Shown one piece after another: positions 25,492 to 36,222 of a DNA stretch of 64,000 nt (its first letter is position 1; each line of letters opens with the position of its first letter). The DNA is taken from positions 1,385,852 through 1,449,851 of the forward strand of contig WMCF01000025.1 of the NCBI GenBank assembly GCA_009792885.1. The letters run 5' to 3'. This DNA is from Eremophila alpestris peregrina. Taxonomy: Eukaryota > Chordata > Aves > Passeriformes > Alaudidae. The translations under genes and the position numbers were made by a program. The notes beneath the pieces were generated by a model. It did no database searches and was not told where the DNA came from. It saw only the letters and a list, made by a program, of their open reading frames with translations.

Positions 25492-27552
25492 CCTTTTCTG
25501 ATTTAAGGGAGAAGTTTGAAAACAGAAACTGTAATGGGAGGAGTACAGTGGTGGCAAGAGTTGGATTTAGACCCACCCTGAGAGTCTGAGGTGCACTGTA
25601 CAACACAGGAGGAGGAGGAGGAAGAGGGATTGCACAATAGCTCTCCATCCTTATGTGTGATGAAATTAGGAAGTCCTTTCTAAGAAGTCACAGGAAGGCA
25701 TTACTTGTGTTTATTGATTTGAGTCACAGCATTTGGTACTGTGCAGATGAATATAAGAGAAGGTAGCAAGTCTAGCCAGAAGGACACATATCTGTGTATT
25801 AGCTCATAATTCCTTTGCTAGGTGCTTCCTTTCAAATTCTGCCTAAAATTTGAGTGAGAGAATCCCAGGAAAAAAAGAAGCCAGGGTTAACTGCTGTCAG
25901 TGTTCCTAACAGTGTTAGAACAGGTTACAGGATGATGAGAAAGAAAAATAATTGCTGCCAGAGGACTGACACACACAAAAATTCATAAATCTTCACTGAC
26001 ATGAGTGATAAAACCATGATCCATACTGAGTTCTTTGCATTTGTTGGGTGCTTGCTTTTCAGCTGCATTTCACATGAACACAAGGGAAAGAAAGACAGAA
26101 AAGCAGGGAAGTGCCTATAAATCCACCCTGGGAAACAGGGCATGTCCACTTTCTAAAACTAAGTTTAAGAACCTGAGAAGCCAATGAATGCCATCAGTTT
26201 TGGAGATATACATCCACTTCTTTCAAATTAAAATTGTCAAATATAGAAAAAGGCTTCTGTTTGTCTCTGTGTGGTAACTTTTTTGCTACAAGAGCTGACT
26301 CTGCTGCAAATGACCTCCAGTTTGCACTGCAATGCTAAATATCAGCCCATGTTAGAGAAATCTTAATGATAAAAGCATCTCTTGTTGCAGCTGAGCCACC
26401 TGTTGTTCCATGTCCCTGAGTCTGTGCAAGCAACTCCCCACAGAGCCCTCATTTGTCCCACCTCTACCTAGGAGAGCAATTTTTACATGTCACCATGTAC
26501 ATGTAAAAGAATATTACTTGGAAATACTGTTCTTAAGCCAAAATTTTTCTTTCAAGACCAAACATTACAAAGGAACAAATACATTTTACACATATCCCAG
26601 AGTGAAACATGAACAATGACCAGATAGCAGACAAAAAAGTCTGTAAGAAAATGAAAAATTTATGTTGTTGTATAATATTTAGGCAATGTTTCAGCTCAAA
26701 ATTTCTTTTCAAAACAAACAGCAAAAGAAAACAAATTTTTTAACATGGTCATTCAGTCCTTACCTAAACCTTAAGGAGTCCCAGTAAATTGTACAGTAGA
26801 TAATATACACTTGGATTTTAAATTACTTGATAACACCAACTGTTGAACAAATATTCTTAATGTTAACTTCATTCACACTGTTAATCCTAGCACAAATTAC
26901 ACAAACACTGACTCTACAGGTGATGCATGGATCAGTCCAAGCCCAATGAAAAACCCATTATAAAAAGATCATTTGGTGTCATGATCAGAATCATAGTCCC
27001 AAGTAGTTTATTAATATTTTAAATACACACTCTGTATATGTAGGTATGCATGCAAAGCAACATAGGGTTTAGATTGAGAAAATGAACTATGTAGATGACA
27101 GTAGAAGACTCACTTGTTCAGTCCTGTGTCCTGAAATAAAAACAGACCCTTCCTTTTCTTCCATCCCTAACCTGACTTCAGTGGCTGATCATGACCTGTG
27201 CAATTACTTTCTCTGTTATACAGCCACCTAGAGAGAACATCACTGTTCTCAGGACCTGAACAGTTCTAAACATATTCCATCATTTCCTACCAAAAGAGAG
27301 ATTAACCCTGGTTTGTACCCCAAGTTAGCCAAGATGTATTAAAGACATACCTCCTCCATGGCTCTGACAGAGATACGGGAACCTCCAGACATTTCCTAAG
27401 CCCACACAAAACCCTACACACGTCAGCATATACTGTGCCTTGTTGTCCCATTTTGGTCTGGAGTCTGCCTCTTCTTTCTCAAGGAGCTCAAGTTCAGCAT
27501 GGGAAGGTATCCTGTCCTCCAGGCCAGGATTGGGCAGCTTCAACTTCACCAT
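6907..27552 (-). CDS. SLC6A19: SLC6A19, apical neutral amino-acid transporter B0AT1 (complete, 12 coding exons)
   Basis: This Na+-coupled transporter takes up neutral amino acids at the brush border of gut and kidney. The family partners ACE2 or collectrin for surface delivery. Coding exons on the minus strand: 27351-27552, 19398-19538, 17883-18020, 16126-16307, 15275-15385, 14422-14534, 12029-12157, 11143-11299, 10801-11005, 10076-10235, 7667-7829, 6907-7113. All junctions are GT-AG and in phase, and the sum is 1908 nt or 635 residues (human 634). Residues 51-60 read GLGNVWRFPY, the sodium-site helix 1. N-glycosylation sequons fall at N158, N182, N258, N354 and N368, which from memory are the human positions. 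The block SFSSYNSVHNNCEKD (exons 6-7) and the C-terminal NHCQK are also typical. The start at 27552 opens with MVKLKLPNPGL, close to the family N-terminus. No frameshift or stop was seen. Confidence 0.97.
7830..10075 (-). other. SLC6A19: SLC6A19 intron between exons 10 and 11
   Basis: This is a 2.2 kb AT-rich intron. I see no CR1 tail, RNA gene or second exon in it. The T/A-rich part around 8140-8340 is low complexity. Confidence 0.6.
12158..14421 (-). other. SLC6A19: SLC6A19 intron between exons 6 and 7
   Basis: This is a 2.3 kb intron with several short overlapping frames on both strands but no recognisable exon, repeat tail or RNA gene. Confidence 0.55.
16680..17425 (+). mobile_element. 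LTR of an endogenous retroelement (apparently solo), antisense in SLC6A19
   Basis: The stretch has LTR architecture on the plus strand: a long U3-like region, a TATA box (GGGTATAAAAGCCC, TATA at 17139), a poly(A) signal AATAAA at 17240-17245 about 100 bp downstream, then a GC-richer R/U5-like stretch. It lies in the intron between exons 3 and 4 of SLC6A19 and opposite to that gene. The ends are approximate because I could not fix the terminal TG/CA or a target-site duplication. No gag, pol or env frame adjoins it, so I read it as a solo LTR. The 174-codon frame at 16720-17244 is incidental. Confidence 0.65.
18645..18880 (-). mobile_element. CR1 LINE fragment, minus orientation
   Basis: On plus it reads GAGGTTGGAAGGGATCTCTGG then GGTCACCTGGTCCAACCCC and GGAGGCTCCACAACCTCCC, which is the reverse complement of a CR1 3' region. 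It lies in the SLC6A19 intron between exons 2 and 3, in the same orientation as the gene. Confidence 0.88.
23464..23585 (-). mobile_element. Short, old CR1-like fragment
   Basis: CAGAATCATAGAGCCAG, then ACCTCTAAGATCATGGAGTC, then CCAATCACTAACC, is the reverse complement of a CR1 subfamily 3' end. It is clearly diverged. Confidence 0.75.
25125..25224. repeat. Unclassified dispersed repeat, copy 1
   Basis: Over 84 bp (25141-25224) this aligns without gaps to 33689-33772 with 10 mismatches by my count (about 88%). Weaker similarity extends some 16 bp upstream. The conserved core reads TTCTGGAGTGGTTT then GGTGTCAGGGAGTTTCC. It is not a CR1 tail. Confidence 0.75.
25466..25491. repeat. Poly(T) run
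   Basis: Roughly 26 consecutive T residues. Lysine-rich frames read from the opposite strand here are artefacts of this tract. Confidence 0.9.
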
Positions 27553-27655
27553 GTTTTAAATTTCCTGCCTGATGGTGCTGCCAGTGAGGAATGATGAGAA
27601 AGGCAGCTTGTCAGAACCCAGCTCAAAGAGAGACCATCTATTTGCTGCCTTCAGC

Positions 27656-27663
27656 TATAAATA
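27656..27663 (-). promoter_or_regulatory. SLC6A19: TATA box of SLC6A19
   Basis: TATTTATAG on the minus strand lies 104 bp upstream of the ATG. This predicts transcription start near 27630 and a 5' UTR of about 75 bases. There is no CpG island here, as expected for a tissue-restricted epithelial gene and unlike the CCDC127, SDHA and FH starts. Confidence 0.6.
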
Positions 27664-29254
27664 CTGAACCTTTGGCACAGGACCTGTAAGTGCAGGCTTG
27701 TAGTAAAAAGAAGCGTCAGCAAATCATTCGATTGACCAAGTCAGCTCTGACACTTATTAATGCTTTATCTGCCAAGGTTTCACAGAACACTCTGTTCATC
27801 CAGTAGAATACATTGATTTCAGCTAATGTAATTCAGGAGATAATTTGGCTATAAACCCTAATCACCTATAAGGATACGTAACACCCCTTGCCACTCCCCT
27901 GTTTAAACTCACTTAAATACAAATATAGCCCTAGCAAATGAGGAGTAGTAGGATTCCACTGGCCTCAGACTAAATAAAGTGATTTCATATAATTTTTTAT
28001 CAGGATGATAAACTGATTGTGACTCACCGTCACGTTCAGTTTTCAATTGTGCATGCTTACAAAATTGTATGTTTCATAATAAATGTTTCTCTGTAATAGG
28101 TTGTACTCTACTAAGTATTCTGACCAAAAGGATGGAGAATGAAAGGGATTATAAAATCTGACCTTTAAAGTCATAAGCATAATCTGCTTACCCCAACACC
28201 TCTAATCAGTACAGAACAAGGTCTGAAGAACATAATGCCTTATAAATGGGCTTGAAATCAAAGGTCCCTTCACCTTTTCAGTGACCCTAGATACAGTGGT
28301 CAAAAATAAAAATAAAAAAAGACACTGGTTAGCAAATATCACAGATATTATTCTTATCCTCATTATTTCAGCACAATCATAACAAACTGTTCCCTTTGAA
28401 CTTTGTTGTTTTCAAAAGGCAAGTCACTTGTCACTGAAGACTATATATAAAATCTAACACTGTATATGTCATAAGATATGTTGTCAGCCACAGGCTCATT
28501 GTATGCAGTGATACAGGGTGGTCAAAGTAAAGAACTAGGAGAGATCTTGTAAGTCCAGCCCCTGGAAAAAGAGGTAAACACATCTTAGCATCCCTTTGCA
28601 ATCTTATCATGTTTATTCAAAGTAGATTCCAAAGGCTGCTCAGCATTTTTGGATAGAAAAGTTACAAAAAACAAAAAAACAAAACAAAAAACCCCTTCAT
28701 CCTTCACATGGACAACTGTATATAATAGCCCATATGAATTTTCCCAGGGCCTTATAATGGGTATTAATATTTCCCTAATGTGACTTGAAATATCTCTCAG
28801 TCTGCCTAGTGATAGCACTTGCCTTTTACATGACCCTGTCAGGTCCATGGATGTGCTATCTCCTGATTAACCATTGGAGCAGCAACTTTCTTCTCCTTTA
28901 CTGATTCAAGCTAAGGATTTCCTAGCTTGTGGCAGAACTTCCTTTTCTAAGTTGCTGAAAGCATATTTTCAGTTTCACTCAGTCTCACTACTCCAGTGCA
29001 TCAAGTTGCTCAGCTCTTCCTGAATGATACTACTACATCATTCCCAATCCTTCTGAGAATGTGTCAGGAACATTTAATTACCATGCTACTATTTTTTGTC
29101 CTTAGTCATTAGTAGAAGAATGACAAAACATTGTTCCTAAACTGATCCTTCAAGAACTGCCTTAGCAACCTCCCCTTAGACCACCATTTCTGCTTTCAAA
29201 CACAGCTTACTATCATAATTAGATTTTTAACTAGTTCTTTGTTCCCAGAGTCAT

Positions 29255-30105
29255 CATAGAATCATAGAATGTTTTGGAAGGGATCTTAAAAGTAATTTAG
29301 TTCCAACCTCTGAGCCACTGGCAGAGGGACCTTCCATTAGACCAAGCTGCTCAAAGCCCCCACCCAGCTTGTGGATGGGTCATCCACAACTCCTCTGTGC
29401 AACCTGTCCCAGTGCCTCACCACTCTTGTAGTGAAGAATTTCTTCCTGTTATCTAATCTAAACCCACTCTCTTTCATTTTGAAGCCATTATCACTTGTCT
29501 TATCACTGCATGCCCCATCAAAAGTCCCTTTTGGCTTCTTTGTAATCCCTTAAGGTACTGGAAGGTGCTCCGAAGTCTTCCTGGAGGCTGCACTTCTCCA
29601 AGCTGAACAGCTCCACCTCTCTCAGCCTGTCTTCATAGGAAAGGTGCTCCAGCTCTCTGATCATCATTGTGGCCACCTCTGGACTTGCTCCAACAGTCAA
29701 CATCTTCCTTGTGCTGAGTGCCCCAGAGCTGGATACAGAACTCCAGGTGGTGACTCATGAACACAGAGTACAGGGGAGAATCACCTCCCTTGGCCTGCTG
29801 CTCGCACTTTTTTTGATGCAAAAGTTGGCTGATTCCTCTCCTGTGCTGCAAATGCACACTATTGGCTCACATCCAGGTTTTTGTCCACCAACATCCCTAC
29901 AGTCCTTCTCTGCAGGGGTGCTCTCAGTCCATTTGCCACACAGTCTGTATTTGTGCTTGGGACTGCCCTGATCCAGGTGCAGCACCTTTCACTTGGACTA
30001 GTTGAACCCCATTGTGTTCTCATGTGCCCACTTCTCAAGCTTGTCCAGATCCCCATGGATGGCATCCCTTCCTTCTGTTGTGTCAACTGCGTCACTGTGT
30101 TCATG
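29255..30105 (-). mobile_element. CR1 LINE fragment of about 0.85 kb, minus orientation
   Basis: On plus it starts with the inverted tail ATCATAGAATCATAGAATG. It continues through CTTCTCCAAGCTGAACAGCT and ends near GATGGCATCCCTTCCTTC. It covers the 3' UTR and the end of the reverse-transcriptase frame. Stops and indels interrupt every frame, so it is inactive. The many frames called here are shadows of the element. Confidence 0.92.
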
Positions 30106-31350
30106 TTATATCTCCTATTTAGTTCAATGAATACATCTAGTTGTGGTCAAGTAGCAACTGGTCCCCTGAAAATTTCTCTCTGCTAAGTTTCACGAGTAAG
30201 CCGCTTCTATCATGATCTAAAAACACAGTCCTGATTGCCTTACATTGAGTAAATCCTCTTTTTGAAGAATTTTATCTTGCTCTGGTAATGCCAGGTGCCA
30301 GCAGTTGTTAGTTATCTACCAGTTGTTAAATATTGGCAGAAGCAAATGTGCTGGTCTGGCATCTAGCTGAAATGTCTTTATCAGTGTAATAGCATGGCTA
30401 ATGACCTTGGAAGACACTGTGCCTTTTTCTGAAGGAGTTAGGAGCATTCACATCAGCTCCAGTATGAGCCACAGGTGCTCGGAGGTGTTGTCTGTATTGC
30501 CACCCTGTGGACAGGAACAGGCAAGCTGGGGCTGCCCTTCCTGAGGTAAACTCCTCCTTCAATAGATGCTCGGCTTTGGCAGGTGCCACAGGTTTATTAG
30601 GGCTAATAAATCCCTATGAAATTAATCCTTTCATGATATAGGCTATTACACAAGAAATGTATTGCATACTGCTAGTTATAAATGCAGGACAGAATGGATA
30701 TTACATTTACATTGGATTACTTGTGTTAAAACATTTCTAATGACACATTTATTTTTTTTTGTCTCCTATCCCCATATTTTAAATGTACTATTTTTTTCAA
30801 AAGTGAAAAAGGGCTATAAAAAAGTAAGCCAACTAGACTGCAAATAGCACATGATTTCACAAAAACCCAGTTAAAAGGGAAATTTTTATAAAGGGGATAT
30901 CCTTCACAAAAATTCTGTATTTTGCTGAAACATAAACACATAGGCATTTGTGGAAGAATGTGGGCATACTCCTTTTCTCAGACGAACTCTATGTGTTAGA
31001 TGAATTTAGATGTCTTTCATCTCGCAGGATGTTGATGATGTAATGAAAGAGTATGAAAGGGTGGGAATAAAGAAAAGAAATGGCAGCAGAAAGCTATTTG
31101 GGATACAAATCAAGGCCACAGGAAGGACAGAGACACTCGTTTCCTTTTGTGGGGCCAGGTCTGGTCATGGTGTGATACTACCTGGGCCAAGGGACTCCTG
31201 GCTAAGGGCAACCTCGAGAATGTTGTGGCAGCCTGGCTCCACAGGGATGTTCCCAGCTGGGAAACAAGCTGTCCTCCCCTGCAGCTCAGGTGCAGCCTGA
31301 CACACTCTACCAACCTGGCCACCAGGCAGCTGCTCCTGCTGTGACCTTCC

Positions 31351-31385
31351 TGGGCCAGCACAGGCACCCCTGGGCCAGCACAGGT
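31351..31385. repeat. Two-copy 20-bp tandem repeat
   Basis: TGGGCCAGCACAGG occurs at 31351 and again at 31371. Confidence 0.8.
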
Positions 31386-31399
31386 TACTTCCAGCCCTT

Positions 31400-31750
31400 C
31401 AGGAAGCTATCCCAGATGGAGAAGGACTGCAAAGCGGTTGTAATGAGGTGAGAGTTGGTCTCTTCTCCCAGGTAACAAGTGACAAGACACAGAGGAAATA
31501 GACTCATGTTGTGCCAGAGGAGTTTTGGATTAGATACTAGGGAAAAAATCTTCCTGGAAAGGGTGGCAAGGCTTTGGAACAGGCTACCCTGGGAAGCAAT
31601 GGAGTTACCAGCCTTGGAAGTGTTCAAAAAGTGTGTGCATGTGGCACATGGGGACATGGTTTAGTGGTGACACTGCTTGGGAAAATGATTGGACTCGATG
31701 GTCATAGAGGTCTTTTCCAACCTCAGTGATTCTATGATTCTGTGATTGTA
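31400..31750 (+). mobile_element. CR1 LINE, 3' fragment
   Basis: GTTGGTCTCTTCTCCCAGGT, then GGTCTTTTCCAACCTCAGTG, then the tail ATTCTATGATTCTGTGATT, in plus orientation. It is a typical 5'-truncated CR1 insert. Confidence 0.92.
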
Positions 31751-31827
31751 AGGACAGGTTCTTCTCCTCTGTGAGAGAGTGGAGATGGCTGACTGAAGGA
31801 CCTGGCTGAAGTGTTTGTCTGGAGTGC

Positions 31828-32202
31828 TTGACCCTTGCCTCTTCCACCACGGAAGCAGCCACAGCCACCTCCAGGGCATGCACTGTGCCAAGAGCACCAG
31901 GGACCCTGCAGGCGCCGGCAGAGCTGAGCCAAGCCAGACTAGGGCTGGCCAGAACCGTGGCAGCAGCTGGGCTTGGTGTGGCAACTGTTCCGTGTTCAGT
32001 TTCCACCTTTGGAACCTGTAGTGTTTCATCGTACTGTAAAGGAGGATTTGAACAGAAAACAACTGCTCAAGCAGCTTGTCCTCCTTTAGGTGTAAGTCCA
32101 TCTGCTGACAAGGATAAAATTAGGACAGCTGACAGAATTAGCAGGATTTTTAAACATCCTGATAAAGGTGAATCACCAGATTTAGCAGAAAAAATGCAGT
32201 AA
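31828..32202 (+). other. Unidentified 124-codon open frame of mixed composition
   Basis: The frame opens at 31828 and stops at 32200-32202. The first part is GC-rich and alanine-rich without recognisable domains. From about 32040 the base composition becomes A-rich and the translation turns charged (DKDKIRTADRISRIF, then HPDKGESPDLAEKMQ). I do not recognise it as a family. There is no start context, splice site or homology I can vouch for. It could be a fossil exon, a retroelement remnant or chance. Confidence 0.2.
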
Positions 32203-32424
32203 GCAAAAGACTGGGAATCCAGTGCTAAAAACTGAAGTTTGAAGCCTTGGGTCCTAAAAGATTCAGCAGATTCCTTTTGCAAATGCTTTCAGATCAACTT
32301 GCTCTGCACAGTTTCATAATAGTGTATGAATTGTTCCTATTTATTGTCTCAACAAAACATTTGAGAAAATTTAAAAGCAAAATGAAATCTTTTATAGCTA
32401 TGTAGTTATGTGCAGCTATGCTCC

Positions 32425-32505
32425 TGTGAGGAGCAGGGAGTTGGAACTGATGATCTTTCTGGGTTCCTTCCAATTCAAGATATTCTATGATTCTATGATT
32501 CTTCT
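32425..32505 (+). mobile_element. CR1 3' tail fragment
   Basis: GTTGGAACTGATGATCTTTC followed by CCTTCCAATTCAAGATATTC and ATTCTATGATTCT is the last about 80 bp of a CR1 insert. Confidence 0.85.
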
Positions 32506-33032
32506 GCCCTCCATCACAGGTTGGAGGAGACTGCCTCGGGGGAAGTTTTTTTATCTGGATCCTGTGATGAGGAGGACAATTGGAAGAAGGACAGGACTAG
32601 TCTTTTAAAAAAACAATTCCTTCCATATAAAGCCATTGGGAAAAGCAGAGACCACTGGCAATGCACATTGTTTGCTACTAGGTTTCAGCTTGCAACCAAC
32701 AGTTTCAGGCATGAAATGCAATATGATCCTTTCATTGTGATTCTGTCATGCCCAGTGTGACATAGGACTAATTTGTAGCTCTCCAGATATTTTCATTGTT
32801 CCTTGCAATACACTAGGCTATTTGGATTAACTACGTGATATTCTGACCCTTTTTAGTACTGCAGCAGATACTGGAGTGAAATCTCTTACTCTAGTAATTC
32901 TATAGCAATCTTACCAGCCTTAATCCCATTTTCTTTCCAGTCACCTTCTACTTGGTAGTCAAAGCATCATATACAGCAATACAATTACTTCTGTAATGAG
33001 CCTAAACTGGGAAAGCATGGAAATGTAAAGAT

Positions 33033-33066
33033 GGTGGAGGAGAAGGAGAAGAAGAAGAAGGAGAAG
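33033..33066. repeat. GA-rich simple repeat
   Basis: Purine-only GGAGAAGGAGAAGAAGAAG-type sequence. Confidence 0.85.
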
Positions 33067-33672
33067 TTAAATGAAATAGTCTCTGTGACAGTCCATCCTT
33101 TATAATAGGCAGACAAAACACAAAATCCTTTTACAAGCTGCCAGTGGGTAACATCCTTGACCAAATGTGCAAAAAGGGAGCCCCAGGCTCAAGAGCAGAC
33201 TCAAAATCTCCAGCCTAGGGGACAATAATGATCATCTTAGAAAGGGAGATACACAGGCAAAATATGCCAGAGTTGCTTAGTTTTAAGGGTAATAAACAAT
33301 CACAGGTGGTCATGCAGTTTACCTTGCCAATAAATGATCTGTAGATCTTTAACTTAATCTAAGTTTTATGCTCCGTTGTTCTCAAACTCTATCTGATAAG
33401 TAACCAAAAGGCACAGCTCTCACAGCTCCTCAGCTGGCATGATTGGATTTCCTATGTGAGTGCTTGAAAGCTGCTGCCACCAGCCTACAGCAGTTCAAGC
33501 AGGGATACCTAAAGACTTTGGAGACGTCCAGTAAACTTTGGAGCCTACATTTCTTCCCATGAGATTGTGAACTCCTCCAGATTGAAGAGAAGTTCCAACT
33601 TGTGCCAACAAGTACCACTGCAAGGGAGAAATAAGACAATGCCGAGCTGTTGTTAGAACTCTGGACTACTGG

Positions 33673-33772
33673 GAACACAACAGAGATAGGATGTCACACA
33701 CAGCAACTTCCACGTGCATCCCATTCTGGAGTGGTTTTATGGTGTCAGGGAGTTTCCTTCAGCAATCTGACA
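33673..33772. repeat. Unclassified dispersed repeat, copy 2
   Basis: This is the second copy of the element at 25125-25224, in the same orientation. The last 46 bases or so are nearly identical between the copies, while the first part has diverged more. Confidence 0.75.
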
Positions 33773-34224
33773 TGCCTAGAAACTTTCAGTTTATGTTTAT
33801 TGTGAAACTAGCAGTGTCCCTAGCCACAGAAAAATTAAAGGGAACAAGCTATGAACAGCATGTCTGGTGCAGTTCACCCAGAACTGAGCTGACACTGATG
33901 CCCATGTGGCCTCTTTCTCCTTTTTATCTTTATGTTTGTCTATACTGGTAGTTTGCCTAATATTAACTTCAGTTTATTTATAAATATTTAACTGAAGTAA
34001 TATCAGCTGCAGCAGCATGCTTCGTTGTTATGTTGTTCTTTTTGACACCAGGGAGGAAGATGTGCTGTCTTTAATATTTCACTATATCCAGTCAGAAGAT
34101 CACTAAAATACTGCTTTCATCTTTGAACATATTTCACCTTTGGAACACTTTTGGGGGGAAATACAGGTAAGGAGCATTGGGGTAGAACTGCTTCTGTGGA
34201 CAATACCAAATTGTCTGCTCTCAT

Positions 34225-34655
34225 GATCAGAGGGCTGGAGTGCTTCTTCTGTGAAAACAGGCTGAGAGAATTGGGGTTGTTCAGCCTGGAGAAGAAAAGA
34301 TCCAGGGAGTCCTTACTGTAAACTTTCAGTACTTCAAGGGGGCTTATTATGAATAGGGATAAATTTTTAGCAGGGCCTGTTGTGATAGGACAAGGGATAA
34401 TGGTTTTAAACTAAAAGATGCTTGGTTTAGACTAGACATAAGGTATAATTTTTTTTACAACAGGAGTTTTGAAACACTGGCATATGTTGCCCAGAGAGGT
34501 GGTAGGTGTTTCATCCCTGTTAACATTCAAGGGTCAGGTTGAATAGGGCTCTGAGCAACCTGGTCTGTTTGGAGATGTCCTTGCTCATTGCAGATGGGTT
34601 CGACCAGAGTTTTAAAGGTTGCTTCCAACCCAAACCATTCTATACTGGTCAGCGT
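34225..34655 (+). mobile_element. CR1 LINE, 3' fragment, diverged
   Basis: GGCTGAGAGAATTGGGGTTG and TTCAGCCTGGAGAAG lead through GTTGCCCAGAGAGGTGG to GCTTCCAACCCAAACCATTC, giving a plus-oriented CR1 with many substitutions. Confidence 0.88.
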
Positions 34656-34819
34656 CCCCCTAAATTTCTTAGTGAAGTGCTATTGCTTGGCATCTGTCTC
34701 ACCACAAGTATCTCTCCTCCAGCAAGCAGCAGAACATGTTGACAGTTGTAGATTGCTTCTTGCAATCTTCATTAAACAATGAACAGTTCTTTGATCGAGT
34801 TTATCTCGGTTTCCTTTTC

Positions 34820-35110
34820 CAGTGCTGCAATATATGATGAGGTTGCTGAACTACACCAACCCCTGCCTGCCGCCTGTGCACAGAGGTCTGCCGCAGCACC
34901 CACCTCAGTGGGTTCATTCTGGTTTGGTCCAACACCAAGGTGTTGCTCACCTTTCTTGTTTTTACCCCCGGAGGTGTTGGGGCCAGAGACCTCTGACTGC
35001 GCAGCACTGGGAGATGTGCTCCAGCGGGGCTCATGGGGACAGAGGATGCGGCTGGAAGAGCCATCAGCCACAAGGGGGAAGCAGCACCCAGCGACACAAA
35101 CACCAACCAC
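34820..35110. other. GC-rich patch without identified gene
   Basis: The patch is locally GC-rich inside an AT-rich spacer and has overlapping open frames on both strands, which GC-rich DNA often gives by chance. Two flanking signals, an AG at the left and GGTAAGTTTAG at about 35136, could bracket an exon, but the translation matches no family I know. Confidence 0.3.
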
Positions 35111-36216
35111 AGCAGCTGAGGATTTTGTTCTGATTGCGGTAAGTTTAGAGGAGAGGCATCTCAGAAATACAAACCTGTTATGAACACAAGAGTGAAGAGG
35201 CAGTTTTTGAGCAGCTGGACAGCCCGGGTGATCTCAGCACAGGGCTTTGGGGTGCGTGACTGTGAACAGCTACTACCACTGTTCTCACAATCCACCAGCT
35301 CTCTTCAAACTCTTCCATCCACAGACTAATTTCCAGAACATTTACTTTGTGTTCACTTAAGTTTACTTTCAATTTTTGTTGTAGCAATCACTCAGCTGTT
35401 TTGCTGGCCATTGCCTCATTGTTGCACTACACTGAATTTCAGTGAGTTCCATGTGTTGTCTCAGATATGCAGTGACCAGGGAAAGCTCCTGGAGCAGGCA
35501 GAAAAATTAATGACCAATAAATGTGGGCCTTGGCATGCTCATCAGCAAAGCCTTCGTATCCAGCTGCACAACTGCAACTTTAAACTTGCCTTTCATCCTT
35601 TTTTCACAGCAATACAAATTCCTTTGACTTCACCACAGTAACTGAACTGTTGACCGCTGTTACTCCTCCACAGAGAACAGTTTTCTCATCCTCACACAGA
35701 AGTGCTCAACCCATGCTATAAAGAGCCAAGGGATGGTGAAGGATTGTCTCAAATACAAACAGATTAAAGATCTTTTATTACAGGAACAAGGATTTCCAAA
35801 CTGTCTGAACACTGTCCTAGAGCAGCTGGATTACAGTTCTTCAGAGAGCAGGAAGATGAGGGAAATGAAAAGCAGCTGACATGCAGAATGAGACATCTGA
35901 GTGATTCTGGAGGAAGGCAGAATATCTTACACAACGAGTGCCCCCAGTCTTTCAGAGGGATGGTCACCTTTAACCCCACATCTTTATTTACTGCTCCACA
36001 CTTACCTGTTTAGCAGTGTTCTTTCCTAAGAAAAAAACTTTATATTCTTTTCTCAGCACCAAGACCAAAACTCTTTACATGCCAATTTAAAAAATGTACA
36101 ATTTGTAAAACCTAAAATGGTGTGATTAGTTTGCAAAGTCTGAATAAAGTAGCAAATTCCAGTTCTCCCACCCACATTGCCCAAGTTACAAAACAGCGCA
36201 GAAATATGTAAAGGTT

Positions 36217-36222
36217 TTTATT
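36217..36222 (-). terminator. CCDC127: Candidate distal poly(A) signal for CCDC127
   Basis: AATAAA on the minus strand lies about 2.8 kb beyond the CCDC127 stop. Nearer signals occur at 37135-37140 and 37790-37795, so the 3' UTR could be 1.3, 1.9 or 2.8 kb. The choice is not resolved by sequence alone. Confidence 0.3.

Larger units (their letters stand above)
19539..27350 (-). other. SLC6A19: SLC6A19 intron 1
   Basis: This 7.8 kb intron is the largest in the gene. It holds a short CR1 relic, one copy of an unclassified dispersed repeat (25125-25224) and a long T run. Patches at 21300-21900 and 22600-22850 are somewhat GC-richer and carry overlapping frames on both strands, but I cannot assign them. 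No other exon was seen. Confidence 0.6.
27664..36216. other. Gene-poor spacer between SLC6A19 and CCDC127
   Basis: About 8.5 kb contains four sizeable or partial CR1 copies, one copy of an unclassified dispersed repeat, purine-rich simple sequence and a GC-rich patch. I found no exon with splice support. Human LRRC14B neighbours CCDC127, but nothing resembling a leucine-rich-repeat protein was seen here. Confidence 0.6.

Noticed and set aside
29255..30105. Several 60-100 codon frames on both strands
   Set aside because: All fall inside a decayed CR1 LINE and are fragments or antisense readings of it.
34779..35183. Four overlapping frames (101-134 codons) on both strands
   Set aside because: Open in many frames at once because of base composition. 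No family match and no supporting start or splice pair on both sides.
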